From Gordonia sp. KTR9 (GTDB taxonomy: Bacteria > Actinomycetota > Actinomycetes > Mycobacteriales > Mycobacteriaceae), in the NCBI RefSeq assembly GCF_000143885.2, contig NC_018581.1:1240001-1304000 (forward strand): a stretch of DNA of 64,000 nt, written 5' to 3'. The notes beneath the pieces were generated by a model, which was not told the origin of the DNA, did no database searches, and was given only the letters and a program-made list of their open reading frames with translations. Shown here one piece after another: positions 24,403 to 33,808 of the stretch. A program made the position numbers and the translations under genes. Each line of letters begins with the position of its first letter. The first letter of the stretch is position 1.

Positions 24403-24795
24403 ATGGACAGTGAGGGCGAGCCCACCCTGCGGGACCCGGTTCGACGTGCCTACGAGGTGTGTCCGGTCGAAGTGAGCGTCGCCGTTCTCGGCGGCTCCTG
24501 GAAGATGACCATCGTCAAGAACCTCCTCGAGGGGCCGATGAGGTACGGCGCTCTGGGGCGGGCGGTCGGTCCGGTGACGCCCCGAGTGCTCACCCGCCAG
24601 CTTCGTGAACTCGAAAGCGACGGCATCGTGCAGCGCACCGCCTTCCCGGAGGTCCCGCCCAGGGTCGAGTACTCGCTCACCGAACAGGGGCAGGCGCTGG
24701 GCCCGTTCGTGTCGGCGCTCAACGAGTGGGGGAAGAACTACGCGACCGAGGTCATCGAACCGAAGATCGCTCGCCCGGGGGCAGTGGCGAGCTGA
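24403..24795 (+). CDS. HxlR-family transcriptional regulator
   Basis: 130-residue winged-helix protein. The family-defining Cys is in VCPVEVSVAVLGGSWKM, followed by the recognition helix PRVLTRQLRELESDGI and the wing RVEYSLTEQG. ATG 24403 is used because GGGAGGTCGACG precedes it; the upstream in-frame ATGs at 24343 and 24361 fall inside operator-like palindromes. The single Cys could sense electrophiles or quinones as in related YodB/HypR regulators (inference). Confidence 0.85.
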   Translation: MDSEGEPTLRDPVRRAYEVCPVEVSVAVLGGSWKMTIVKNLLEGPMRYGALGRAVGPVTPRVLTRQLRELESDGIVQRTAFPEVPPRVEYSLTEQGQALGPFVSALNEWGKNYATEVIEPKIARPGAVAS

Positions 24796-24819
24796 CTCGC
24801 GGGTACCGCCGATCGGCGA

Positions 24820-24837
24820 AGTGTTCCGCGGAACACT
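24820..24837. repeat. 18-bp perfect palindrome upstream of the HNH gene
   Basis: AGTGTTCCGCGGAACACT, no mismatch. Seventeen of its bases recur in the same orientation inside the HNH gene at 25571-25587. It could be a terminator stem of hxlR, an operator, or a site connected with the HNH element. Confidence 0.85.
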
Positions 24838-24922
24838 CTGAAGTTTGGGTTAAGGCTCGGGGAGTTGTCGGTGCTGGGCGATACATTTGTCCTGTTCCAT
24901 CCGCTTGGTTCAGGGGGTTGCT

Positions 24923-26359
24923 GTGGGGGTCAGTGCTTTTCGTTCGGGTGGGGATGTGTCGTCGACGTTCGATGGTGCGGATCCAGTGTCGTTGCCTGAT
25001 GAGGTGCTCGAGGGGCGGGTGCTGGGGTATGCCGCGCAGATCACTGCGCTGACCGCGGATTTCCTTGACCTGGTGGCGGAATTGGCTGAGCGGGACTCGT
25101 GGCGGGGACCGGGGATTCACTCACTGGCGCACTGGTTGTCGTGGAAGGCCGGCATTGCATCGCGAACGGCGCATGAGCATGTGCGAATCGCAAAAGCGAT
25201 ACGAGAATTACCCATGATTCGCAAGGCTTTTCATGAAGGTCGACTGACGTATTCGAAGGTGCGCGCCTTGACGCGGGTGGCCACGCCGGAGCGTGAGCGG
25301 GAGTTGGTGAATGTGGCGCTGTCGTGCACTGCGAGTCAGTTGGATCGGGCGGTGCGGGCGATGGGCCAGATCGATCGTGATCGTGGCGTCGCCGAGGAGG
25401 GTCGGCCGCCGAAGGAGTCGACGGGCCGGTGGAAGTGGAATGCTGACGGGTCGTTGTCGGTGTCGTTGAGGTTGAGTCCGTTGGATGGCGCGCGGTTTCT
25501 GGCCGGTGCGGTACGCGCAGAGTATGAACGCACCCGGACCTGCGACGATCCGGATCTGCCTACCGCTGCGAGTGTTCCGCGGAACACCGAACCGGAGTCG
25601 GGTGACGGCGAATTGGAGGTGGTTCCGTCGCGGCGTCGGGATCTGTGGCGGAAGGTGCCGTCGAATGTGGCGCCGGCGGTGGTGGCGATGGCCGACATGG
25701 TGCATGACGGGATAGCGATGCCTGATGTAGCGCCGGGTGCGGAGATCCTCATTCATGCCGGTGAGGGGGTGGAGCAGGCTCATCTCGATGATGGTCCGGC
25801 GTTGTCTGAGGTCGAGGTGGCCGAGGCGCGGTGCGGTGCGTCGATTCGAGATGTGGTGAGTCGCAGGGTTCCCGGGCAGCCGGGGAAGCTTGCGTTGTTG
25901 GGTGTGGGGCGTAGGAAGCGGACGCCGAACAAGGCGTTGGTGCGGGCGTTGTTTGTGCGGGATCGGTGTTGTCAGATGCCGGGGTGTGGTCGGACGCGTC
26001 ATCTGCATGCTCATCATGTGCGGTGGTGGTCGGTGGGTGGGCGGACGGATCCGGACAATCTGATCTTGTTGTGCGGGTCATGTCATCGGTCGTTGCATCG
26101 AGGTGAGTTCTCGATCACCGCGCACGGTCAGCAACGGTTCACGTTTCACCGCCCGGACGGTGGCGAGATCGAGGTGGCGCCACCGACTGTGAGACCGGCT
26201 GGGTGGCAACCGAACCCTGGAATAGGGATCAACGCGACGGTCCCGGTCGGTGGGGGTCGGATGGGTCTGGGGTACACCACCGAGGTGCTCTACGCGGTAT
26301 GGGAATGGAAGGAACGCAACAGTTCTCGCCGGGACCAGGTTGTGGACGCGGCGGCGTGA
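24923..26359 (+). CDS. DUF222/13E12-family protein with C-terminal HNH nuclease domain
   Basis: 478-residue protein of the multicopy 13E12 family of mycobacteria and relatives. The N-terminal DUF222 domain (for example GIHSLAHWLSWKAGI) is followed by an HNH nuclease with zinc Cys in CQMPGCG, catalytic HAHH in HLHAHHVRWWS, Asn in PDNLILLC, and CGSCHRSLH. GTG 24923 follows AGGGGG; a TTG at 24887 is less likely. Codon use (many TTG, GTT and TGT codons) differs from neighbours, suggesting recent transfer. Function is unproven; a homing or nicking activity is inferred from the domain. A decayed relative lies at 54794-55948. Confidence 0.88.
   Translation: MGVSAFRSGGDVSSTFDGADPVSLPDEVLEGRVLGYAAQITALTADFLDLVAELAERDSWRGPGIHSLAHWLSWKAGIASRTAHEHVRIAKAIRELPMIRKAFHEGRLTYSKVRALTRVATPERERELVNVALSCTASQLDRAVRAMGQIDRDRGVAEEGRPPKESTGRWKWNADGSLSVSLRLSPLDGARFLAGAVRAEYERTRTCDDPDLPTAASVPRNTEPESGDGELEVVPSRRRDLWRKVPSNVAPAVVAMADMVHDGIAMPDVAPGAEILIHAGEGVEQAHLDDGPALSEVEVAEARCGASIRDVVSRRVPGQPGKLALLGVGRRKRTPNKALVRALFVRDRCCQMPGCGRTRHLHAHHVRWWSVGGRTDPDNLILLCGSCHRSLHRGEFSITAHGQQRFTFHRPDGGEIEVAPPTVRPAGWQPNPGIGINATVPVGGGRMGLGYTTEVLYAVWEWKERNSSRRDQVVDAAA
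25571..25587. repeat. Internal copy of the 24820 palindrome
   Basis: AGTGTTCCGCGGAACAC within the HNH coding region, identical over 17 bases to the site 751 bases upstream. It encodes SVPRNT in frame. Confidence 0.85.
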
Positions 26360-26379
26360 GTGCCAGTGTCGGGCAGGGT

Positions 26380-26991
26380 TTACTTCAGGCCTGAGGGCAC
26401 GGTCTTGCCGTTGACCGTGACGGTCACCTCACCGGTCGTCGTGTTTTCGGAGATCTCGCCGTGTTCGAAGGTCACCACCTCGAGGTCACCGTCGACTGTC
26501 ACGTCGCTCGTGGGCACGCCGAGAGGCCCGGCCGAGCCGTTGGTGCCGGTGAGTAGCGGTGTGCCGTCCGGTGCGCGCTCGGTGTTCCATGCGTCCCGGA
26601 TCTTGCCGGAGGTGACGATGTACCCGGGCGTTGCGGGGTTGCTGTTCTTCGCGATGATCACTCCGCCGCGAAACTGTTGGTACACAACGCCACTCTCGCG
26701 GGTTCCGGCGTTGTGATCCCCGGTCAGCGGTTTGCCCAGGGCTGCCCGCTGTGCCTCCGTCGCCGAGCCGTACTTGACGGCTAGCGGGCCGGTGAGGGTC
26801 ACCTCGACGTCGTCCTCACCCATCACCGTCGTCTCGGTGGGCGTGGGTGCCGCATCCTCCGCGACAACGGTGGTCGCCGACGCGCTGGAGGACGAGTCGT
26901 CGGTGTCTGAGGTGCCGCAACCGGCGGCGATCAGCGTGACCACGAACAGTCCGGCAACGAACTCGGCGCGACGGGATGCCACCTGCTTCAT
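26380..26991 (-). CDS. LGFP-repeat lipoprotein
   Basis: 203-residue predicted lipoprotein. Signal peptide with lipobox LIAAGC near residue 25, then a Ser/Thr/Asp-rich linker, then LGFP-type repeats: VKYGSATEAQRAALGKPLTG, followed by GVVYQQFRGGVIIAK and IRDAWN...GPLGVPTSD. LGFP repeats occur in cell-wall proteins of mycolate-containing actinobacteria and are thought to bind the envelope. It is monocistronic, convergent with the HNH gene. Confidence 0.8.
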   Translation of the reverse strand: MKQVASRRAEFVAGLFVVTLIAAGCGTSDTDDSSSSASATTVVAEDAAPTPTETTVMGEDDVEVTLTGPLAVKYGSATEAQRAALGKPLTGDHNAGTRESGVVYQQFRGGVIIAKNSNPATPGYIVTSGKIRDAWNTERAPDGTPLLTGTNGSAGPLGVPTSDVTVDGDLEVVTFEHGEISENTTTGEVTVTVNGKTVPSGLK

Positions 26992-27024
26992 GCGCTCACC
27001 CTAGTGTGTGAACAGGCCGGTGGC

Positions 27025-27949
27025 TCAGCCGTGCCGACGACGGTACTCTTCCGCGGCACCCGGGTGCAGGGGGACGGATCCGGTGAGGATCAACGATTGT
27101 GCGTCGAGGAACTGACTGCCGATCGCCTGAGCCGGCACGAGGTGGGCGGACTCGTCGAGCAGCAGGTCGACGATCGCCGCGGCGGTCGCGTCCGGCACGT
27201 CTCGGCGAGCGAGCAGGAGGTTGGCGACCCCGACGGTGGTGACCGCCGGATGCCGGCCGGGATGCGCACGGGCTCGTACGCGGGTCCGAACCGTCGTCGC
27301 AGGGCCGCCACCACGCCGCCGAGATCCAGCAGGGCGATCGGTACGCGCGGGTCGGTGAAGGCCGGCGTCGGCAGACCGCCCGCCCACATGACGGCATCGA
27401 CCGCTCCCGAGGCGAGCGCGGCGCCGGCATCGCGCATCGTCTGCCGGACCGGCCGGATGTCGCGGTCGGGAGCGAGACCGGCCGCGGCGAGAACCCGCTC
27501 GGAGAGTCCCGCGGCACCGGAACCGGGCGCTCCGACACTCACCACCCGCCCGCGCAGGTCGGCGACCGTCGCGATGGGTGCATCGGCGCGGACCGCCACC
27601 TGGAGTAGTTCTCGTACACGCACCCGAGAGCTGTGAGCCGTGGATCGGCGCGCTCGACGGCCGTGTCGCTGAGGCTGAGGGCGAGTTCCGCGGAACCGTC
27701 CGCCAGCGCATCGAGGTTCTCGGCGGAGCCGCCGGACTGCCGAGGGCGGACCGGCGGCGCGCCGGATCGGTCGGCCGCCGCCGCGAGGAGGCCGGCGAAC
27801 TCCCAGAAGAAACCCCCGGACTCTCCCGCCGCGAGCCGCACCGGCGCGCCGCGCTCGGTTCCGCAGGCGGACAGGAGAATCAGCGCACCCAGGCCACAAC
27901 CCCCGCGGAGCACGGTCCGCCGATCCACCGGCCCGAGCGCAAACGACAT
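27025..27949 (-). pseudogene. TAXI-family TRAP transporter solute-binding lipoprotein, two frameshifts
   Basis: Reads as one TAXI-type periplasmic binding protein across three frames. Frame one has a Tat-like DRRTVLRGG with lipobox LLSAC, then GESGGFFWEFAGLLA and LGCVYENYSR. Near 27605 the frame shifts to LLQVAVRADAPIATVADLRG and VGAPGSGAAGLSERVLAAAGL. Near 27260 it shifts again to TTVGVANLLLARRDVPDATA and the C-terminus. A single missing base would explain the first break. It lies 9 bases after an MHS transporter with no TRAP membrane subunits nearby. Either a recent pseudogene or sequencing errors. Confidence 0.75.
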
Positions 27950-27958
27950 GGTGTCACC

Positions 27959-29350
27959 TTAGGCCCGCCGCGCGACGACCTCGGCGTCGACGAAGGCCCG
28001 ACCCTGTTCGCGGTCGAGTGGCGTCTCCGCCTTGTTGCGCAGGACGAACACGTAGACCAGCAGCGACACCGCGATCACCGCGGTGACGTAGGCGATGAAC
28101 CAGGGGACGTGGCCGCCGTTCTTGGCCGCCTGGTAGATCAACGGTGCGGTGCCGCCGAACGCGGAGTTCGCAAGCGCATAACCGAGACCGACTCCCAGGG
28201 CCCGCACGTGCGACGGGAAGAGTTCGGCCTTCACGATCGCGTTGATCGAGGTGTAGCCGGTGAGGATCACATAGCCGACGGCGAGCAGGGTCAACGACGC
28301 AGCCACCGAGGTGGTCTGGGGCAGATAGGTGATCAGGACGTAGGTGTACAGGACACCGCCGACGCCGAAGAAGATCAGGACCGGTTTGCGCCCGACCTTG
28401 TCGCTGATCATCCCGCCGATCGGCTGCAACATCATCAGGAACACCAATCCGATGAGGTTGATCCAGGTCCCGGTGCGACCGTGGTCTTCGTACGCCGTCT
28501 TGACGATGGCCGGCGCGTTGACGCTGTAGGTGTAGAAGGCGATGGTGCCACCGATGGTGACCAGGAAGCAGACCAGCAGGGGGCGCCAGTAGTGCAGGAC
28601 GAGTTCACGAATAGATCCGGACTCGGAGTCGGCCCCGCTGCGGACGGCCTCCAACTGCTCCGGGGTAAGCGACTCGTCCATGCTGCGGCGCAGCCAGAAG
28701 ACGACGACGGCAGCCACGCCGCCGATGAGGAACGCGATGCGCCAACCGAAGTCGGAGATCTGGTCCTTGTCGAGGAACACCTGCATCACGAGCAGGGTCA
28801 GCTGTGCCAGCACGTGTCCGCCGATCAGCGTCACGTACTGGAACGACGAGAAGAAGCCGCGTCGCTCGCGGGTGGCCGCCTCCGACATGTAGGTGGCCGA
28901 CGCGCCGTACTCACCGCCGGTGGCGAATCCCTGCACCAATCGACAGAGCACCAGGATGACCGCCGCCCACACGCCGATCGACTCCCGCCCCGGTGTCAGC
29001 GCGATGGCCAGGGAGCACGCGGCCATCAACGACACGCTGAAGGTCAGCGCCGCGCGTCGGCCCCGACGGTCTGCGTACCGGCCGAAGAACCAGGAGCCGA
29101 CCGGCCGCATCAGGAAGGTGACGGCGAAGACGGCGTACACGTAGACGGTCGAGTTCTTGTCGGCCGGATCGAAGAACTGGCTCTCGAAGTACGTCGCGAA
29201 CACCGTGTAGACGTAGACGTCGTACCACTCGACGAGGTTGCCGGAGGACCCGCGCAAGGTGTTGAGCACGGCGCGGCGGGTGGCTGCGGGCGACGAACTC
29301 GGCGGTGCGCTCCGTGCGTCCGCGGGGTGCCGGGTGGGCGAGTCGGTCAT
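27959..29350 (-). CDS. MFS transporter, MHS family (alpha-ketoglutarate permease-like)
   Basis: 463-residue 12-helix permease. SSGNLVEWYDVYVYTVFATY in helix 1 and FFGRYADRRGRRAALT in the first loop identify the MHS subfamily, nearest in pattern to KgtP-type dicarboxylate symporters. ATG 29350 follows GGAGGACACCG. It precedes a TAXI binding-protein gene by 9 bases and follows a two-component system by 115 bases on the same strand, so it is a likely target of that system. Substrate probably a di- or tricarboxylate (inference). Confidence 0.88.
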   Translation of the reverse strand: MTDSPTRHPADARSAPPSSSPAATRRAVLNTLRGSSGNLVEWYDVYVYTVFATYFESQFFDPADKNSTVYVYAVFAVTFLMRPVGSWFFGRYADRRGRRAALTFSVSLMAACSLAIALTPGRESIGVWAAVILVLCRLVQGFATGGEYGASATYMSEAATRERRGFFSSFQYVTLIGGHVLAQLTLLVMQVFLDKDQISDFGWRIAFLIGGVAAVVVFWLRRSMDESLTPEQLEAVRSGADSESGSIRELVLHYWRPLLVCFLVTIGGTIAFYTYSVNAPAIVKTAYEDHGRTGTWINLIGLVFLMMLQPIGGMISDKVGRKPVLIFFGVGGVLYTYVLITYLPQTTSVAASLTLLAVGYVILTGYTSINAIVKAELFPSHVRALGVGLGYALANSAFGGTAPLIYQAAKNGGHVPWFIAYVTAVIAVSLLVYVFVLRNKAETPLDREQGRAFVDAEVVARRA

Positions 29351-29465
29351 CGGTGTCCTCCAGATCGTCGAACGTGCACCCGACCCGGTCCGGCGTCGGT
29401 GCCCCTAACACTGTGAAGGCAGTCACAGGCTCAACCCAAGCCGATCGCGGTTTCCTAACACTCCC

Positions 29466-30912
29466 TTAGGACTGGTCGTCCGCCGCGGCACTCGACACCA
29501 CGTCCGCGGCCGGGATCCACAGGTCCACCCGAAGTCCCGCCGGTCGTCCGGCACTCACCGTCAGTTCGCCCCCGGCACCCTCGACCAGCGCCCGCGCGAT
29601 GGACAATCCGAGTCCGGAGCCGGGTCCGCCGCCGGTCGAGGCACGGAAGAACCGTTCCGTCACGCGTGGCAACTCGGCCTCCGTCACGCCACGACCGGTG
29701 TCGGCGACCCAGATGTCAATCCGCGCTCCCTCCGGCCGGCAGCCCAGCTCCACGGACGCGGCCGGCCCGGCGTACTTGACCGCGTTGCTCAGCAGGACGT
29801 CGATCGCGCGGACGAGGTCGTCCTCGTCGAGCGCCGCGATCGTCGTCCGAGTGGGCCCCGACGGCAGGGCGATCGACGCCGACAGTCCGGCGTCGGTGAG
29901 CGCACCCGCCCAGAAGTCGTGGCGCTCGACCAGCACGGCGCCGACATCGCAGACGCCGGTGGCGGAGCCGGCGGGCCGCGCCTCGGCGGTGGCCAGGACC
30001 AGCAGGTCCTCGACGATGCGGTCGAGCCGATCGATCTCCACCAGGGTCTTCTGATGCGATTCGAGCGCTCGGCCGGTCAGGCCGAGGCCGAGAGTGTCGA
30101 GGCGAAATCTGACCGCTGCGAGGGGGTTACGAAGTGCGTGCGCGGTGTCGGCCACCAGGCGGCGCTGGGCGGCTGTGGCGGTCTCGACGTCGTCGGCCAT
30201 CGCGTCGAAGATGCGGGCCAGCTCGCGAACCTCCGGCGGGCCGGTGGCCCGGTGATCGCGGGGCTCGCTCGGCCTCGGCTCGCTCGCTCCGGGAACACGG
30301 TCGATGACCGACGCGCGCAGCGATCGCACCCGTGTCGTCAAGGCGGTGAGCGGGCGAACAGTCCAGCGCGACAGCGCAACAGCGATCACCGACCCCACCA
30401 CGAGCATCGCGATGGCGCCACCGCCGATCACCGACCAGGTCCGGGCGACGTCGCGTCTCGCCTCCGACGTCGACGCCGCGATGACGACCGCGCCGTCGAC
30501 CTGGGTGCCCGTGCCGATCGGCATGGCCACCAGTGCCGACGGGGGCGACCAGGGTGTCAATCCCGACGCGATCCGGGTTCGCTGGTTGCGCAACGCCTCG
30601 GACACGGCCTCGGCGACCTCCGGCGAGTCGGCGGTGAGCCCGGCCGCGGCCCGCGTCGTACCGGCCCGGTCGACGACCACGACACCTTCGCCATAGAGGT
30701 CGCGGTAGCGTTCGACGGCCCGCTGCAGTTCTGGCCCCCCGCGTCTCCGGTTCCCGATCGGCGAGGTCGGCGAAATAGGTTGCGGATGCGGTACGACTCT
30801 CGGTGAACCGTTGCAGCCGTTCACGACTCACCGTCGTCGCGAGAGGAATGGCCAAGCCGAGAACCACGATCGCCGAATAGGCGACGAGCACGAGCAGCAC
30901 ACGCCGCCACAT
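29466..30912 (-). pseudogene. Sensor histidine kinase, apparent frameshift in a G6 run
   Basis: Membrane-bound kinase, about 481 residues if repaired. ATG 30912 opens with a transmembrane helix (WRRVLLVLVAYSAIVVLGLA); the frame breaks at a C6/G6 run (30735-30740) and resumes as GGPELQRAVERYRDLYG. After a second helix and HAMP region come the H-box DTAHALRNPLAAVRF, N-box LSNAVKYAG, DTGRGV and GSGLGLSIARALVEGAGG, all intact. Total length is one base more than a multiple of three, so five Gs would restore it. It starts 3 bases after the response regulator. Sequencing error or phase variation are alternatives to inactivation. Confidence 0.8.
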
Positions 30913-30915
30913 CGC

Positions 30916-31578
30916 TCAGGAACCCCAGCGGTAGCCGTACCCGCGGATCGTCTCGATCACGCCGGGCCTCCCGAGCTTCGCCCGGAGTGCGGTCATGTGG
31001 ACGTCGAGGCTACGGGAGATCGCGACGTGGGCGTCGCCCCAGATCGCGTCCATCAACTGTTCGCGGCTCACCGCCTCACCGCGGCGTGTGACCAGGTGCG
31101 CGAGCAGTTCGAACTCCTTGGGCGTCGGCGCGACCTCGGCGCCGCCCACGGTGACCAGCCGCGCATCGAGGTCGACCACGATGTCGCCGGTCGTGACCCG
31201 TCGCTCCGTGGTGACCGGCGCGTCGGCCACACGCCGACGGGCGGCCACCTCCAGCCGCGCCATCAGCTCGCCGAGCCGCGCCGGTTTGACCACGTAGTCG
31301 TCGGCGCCGCCACGGAGGGCCCGCACGACCGACCGCTCGTCCTGTCGCGCGGTGAGCACCACGACCGGAATGTCGCTGACGGTCCGCAACCGGCGCAGTA
31401 CGGTCAGTCCGTCCTCGTCGGGTAGGCCGAGGTCCAGCAGGGCGAGGTCGAATCCGCGGTGACCGAGGAGGAGGTCGGCACCGCGTCGCATTCGCCGGGG
31501 TTCGTGTCCGACCTCGATCAGAGCGTCGACGAGGGCGTCACCGACCCCGTCGTCGTCCTCCACCACCGCGATACGCAT
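30916..31578 (-). CDS. OmpR/PhoB-family response regulator
   Basis: 220-residue two-domain regulator. The receiver domain begins MRIAVVEDDDGVGDAL and has the phospho-acceptor Asp in LALLDLGLPDEDG and the Lys in DDYVVKPARLGEL. The winged-helix domain contains EFELLAHLVTRRGEAVSREQL and ends in ETIRGYGYRW. ATG 31578 is preferred over GTG 31587. It is cotranscribed with the histidine kinase and probably controls the adjacent MHS/TAXI transport genes. Confidence 0.92.
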   Translation of the reverse strand: MRIAVVEDDDGVGDALVDALIEVGHEPRRMRRGADLLLGHRGFDLALLDLGLPDEDGLTVLRRLRTVSDIPVVVLTARQDERSVVRALRGGADDYVVKPARLGELMARLEVAARRRVADAPVTTERRVTTGDIVVDLDARLVTVGGAEVAPTPKEFELLAHLVTRRGEAVSREQLMDAIWGDAHVAISRSLDVHMTALRAKLGRPGVIETIRGYGYRWGS

Positions 31579-31614
31579 CGGGTCCACGGTACGACAGCGG
31601 CCTTGGCCAGCCCC

Positions 31615-32430
31615 TCAGAGCACGATCTGCCGATTCACGTCCTTGTAGAGCAGGTACCGGAAGTTCGACGGCCCGCCGGCGTAGCAGGCCTGCGGGCAGA
31701 AGGCGCGCAGGGACATGTAGTCGCCCTCCTGGACCTCGACCCAGTCCTCGTTGAGCCGGTAGACGGCTTTGCCTTCCAGGACGTAGAGGCCGTGTTCCAT
31801 GACGTGGGTCTCGGCGAACGGGATCGACGCACCGGGCTCGAAGGTCACGATGTTGACGTGCATGTCGTAGGCGAGGTCCTGGGGGTCGAGCATTCTCGTT
31901 GTGCGCCAGGCGCCGTCGGTGTCGGGCATCGGGGAGGGCTCGATGTCGCGCTCGTTGCCGAACTTCGGCGACGGCTCGTGACCCGCGATGGGCTCGTAGC
32001 GCTTGCGAATCCAGTGGAAGGATGCGGGGACGTCGCCGCGATTGTGCGCCGACCACGGGGTACCTGCGGGCAGATAGCCGAATCCGCCGTCGGTCAGTGT
32101 GTGGTCCTCGCCCGCGACCGTCACGGTCAGCGCGCCGGCGGTGACGAAGAGGAAGCCCTCGACCGCCGACTGTGGTTCCGGCGCATCTGATCCGCCGCCC
32201 GGGGCGACCTCGACGATCGTCTGCGCGAAGGTCTGCGCACCGCCGGGCACCGGTCGGTTGAGCACCCATGCGCGGGTGTCGGTCCACTCCGGGAAGACCG
32301 ACGTGACGATGTCGCGGAGCACACCGCGCGGGATCACCGTGTACGCCTCGGTGACGACCGCGCGGTCGCTCAGCAGGTCGGTCTGCGGCGGGAGTCCACC
32401 GGCGGGGGTGTAGTACGGCGTCGTGTTCAT
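31615..32430 (-). CDS. allE: (S)-ureidoglycine aminohydrolase (bicupin)
   Basis: 271-residue double-cupin enzyme that converts ureidoglycine to ureidoglycolate plus ammonia, a late step in allantoin breakdown. The first cupin spans about residues 60-130 (GFLFVTAGALTVTV). The second carries the Mn-site motif FAETHVMEHGLYVLEGKAVY and ends ACYAGGPSNFRYLLYKDVNR, all as in YlbA/AllE. ATG 32430 overlaps the upstream stop as ATGA. It is 12 kb from allantoinase but is served by the same operator type. Confidence 0.9.
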   Translation of the reverse strand: MNTTPYYTPAGGLPPQTDLLSDRAVVTEAYTVIPRGVLRDIVTSVFPEWTDTRAWVLNRPVPGGAQTFAQTIVEVAPGGGSDAPEPQSAVEGFLFVTAGALTVTVAGEDHTLTDGGFGYLPAGTPWSAHNRGDVPASFHWIRKRYEPIAGHEPSPKFGNERDIEPSPMPDTDGAWRTTRMLDPQDLAYDMHVNIVTFEPGASIPFAETHVMEHGLYVLEGKAVYRLNEDWVEVQEGDYMSLRAFCPQACYAGGPSNFRYLLYKDVNRQIVL

Positions 32431-33701
32431 CGGGTTGTCCTCTGTGAGTGGGGGAGTGCGATCTCGCGCACCTTCGCGATGGGCAGGTCGGTCGCGTTCT
32501 CGACCTCGTCGACGGTCAGCGCGCCGCACAGTTCGCCGCGTCGGATGAAACCGGCGAGTGCGCGGGCCGTCGCGGGCTCGTCGAGTACCGACGACTCGAT
32601 CCGATGCGCGTAGTTGCGCAAACGCACTGCGGCGGAGTCGAATCCGTCACGGTAGAAGGCGTACGTGGCCAGGAAGCGGGTGACCAGTTGAGCGGGGTGT
32701 AGATCCCAACCCTGATAGAAGCCGCGTTCGAGATGGCGGCGGACCAGCCGCGCGTGCAACGCCCAGCCGGCCTCGACGGCATCTGGGTCGCCGACCGGGA
32801 GGATGTTCGTCGATCCGTCCGACAACCGCACGCCGGTGCCCGCCGCCGCGAGTTGCATCACGGCCTTCGCGTGGTCGGCGGCCGGATGTTCCATCGACTG
32901 ATAGGCCGCGGCGATACCCAGGGACGCCGAGTAGTCGTAGGTCCCGTAGTGCAGAGCGGTCACCCGACCCTCGCCGGCGTGGATCATCGGCGCGACGGCC
33001 GCCGTGCCGTCGACGCCCATGACCGCCTGGGGGGTCTCCACCTGGATCTCGAAACCGATGCGGCCGTCGGGCAGTCCGTGAACTCGCTCGAGTTCGCGGG
33101 CGACGCCGACCATCGCGACGACCTGATCGGTCGAGGTGACCTTGGGCAGCGTCAGCGTCAACCCCGCCGGGAGGTCGCCGGTCTCCGCCAGACCGGCGAC
33201 GAACAGGTCGAGGGTGCGCAGGCCGCGGGCTCGGACGTCGGCCTCGAAGCACTTGAAACGGATGCCGAGGAACGGCGGCGAGGCGTCGCCGGCCGCCCGG
33301 ATCGCGGCGACGGCGGCGTCGACCGCCGCGTCCTCCTCGTCGTCGGAGCGGACGCCGTAGCCGTCTTCGAAGTCGATACGGAGGTCCTCGACGGGCTCGG
33401 TGCGCAGCTTGCCCTCCACCAGATCCGCGAGCGCGGATGCGGTCGAGTCGGTGTGGGCGACGGTCGAGCGGGCGATGGCGGCGAGGCCGCCGTGATCGGC
33501 AGCCGTGTCCAGCGCCGCCCGTCCCCAGTCCCGGGCCAGATCCGCTGAGTACCGGTCGGCGGGGACGTAGACCGTGTGGACCGGCTGCCGGCTCCCGTCG
33601 TCGCCAGGATACCGATCGGACAGGACGGCGTCTGCCGGTGCGAGGGTGGCCTCGACCTCGGCGAGGAAGGCCGCACCGAGGCGGCCGGGTTGCACACTCA
33701 C
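32427..33701 (-). CDS. DUF6986-type HpcH/HpaI aldolase/citrate lyase-superfamily protein
   Basis: 424-residue TIM-barrel protein related to CitE and HpcH. LRIDFEDGYG and GRIGFEIQVETPQAVMG hold acidic residues of the kind that bind Mg in this superfamily. It is longer than typical HpcH enzymes, matching DUF6986. It is upstream of and coupled to allE (ATGA overlap). Streptomyces allantoin clusters carry a malate synthase, so this protein may condense or split glyoxylate-derived acids here; that is inference from context. GTG 33701 start. Confidence 0.75.
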   Translation of the reverse strand: MSVQPGRLGAAFLAEVEATLAPADAVLSDRYPGDDGSRQPVHTVYVPADRYSADLARDWGRAALDTAADHGGLAAIARSTVAHTDSTASALADLVEGKLRTEPVEDLRIDFEDGYGVRSDDEEDAAVDAAVAAIRAAGDASPPFLGIRFKCFEADVRARGLRTLDLFVAGLAETGDLPAGLTLTLPKVTSTDQVVAMVGVARELERVHGLPDGRIGFEIQVETPQAVMGVDGTAAVAPMIHAGEGRVTALHYGTYDYSASLGIAAAYQSMEHPAADHAKAVMQLAAAGTGVRLSDGSTNILPVGDPDAVEAGWALHARLVRRHLERGFYQGWDLHPAQLVTRFLATYAFYRDGFDSAAVRLRNYAHRIESSVLDEPATARALAGFIRRGELCGALTVDEVENATDLPIAKVREIALPHSQRTTR

Positions 33702-33808
33702 GAGGCGCCCCCTAATGACGATTGGTGGAAAAAGAATTCCGCAGGGCGGAGTTTACTGCAGATCAGGTGCCAGCCACCACTCCTGGAGCGGAATGCCCGC
33801 CGATTGTG

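Noticed and set aside
27685..27696. GTTCCGCGGAAC, a match to the core of the HNH-associated palindrome
   Set aside because: Only 12 bp, inside the TAXI gene, and plausible by chance in GC-rich DNA.
27578..29416. 612-residue plus-strand open frame
   Set aside because: Antisense to the MHS transporter and the TAXI gene; no domain pattern.
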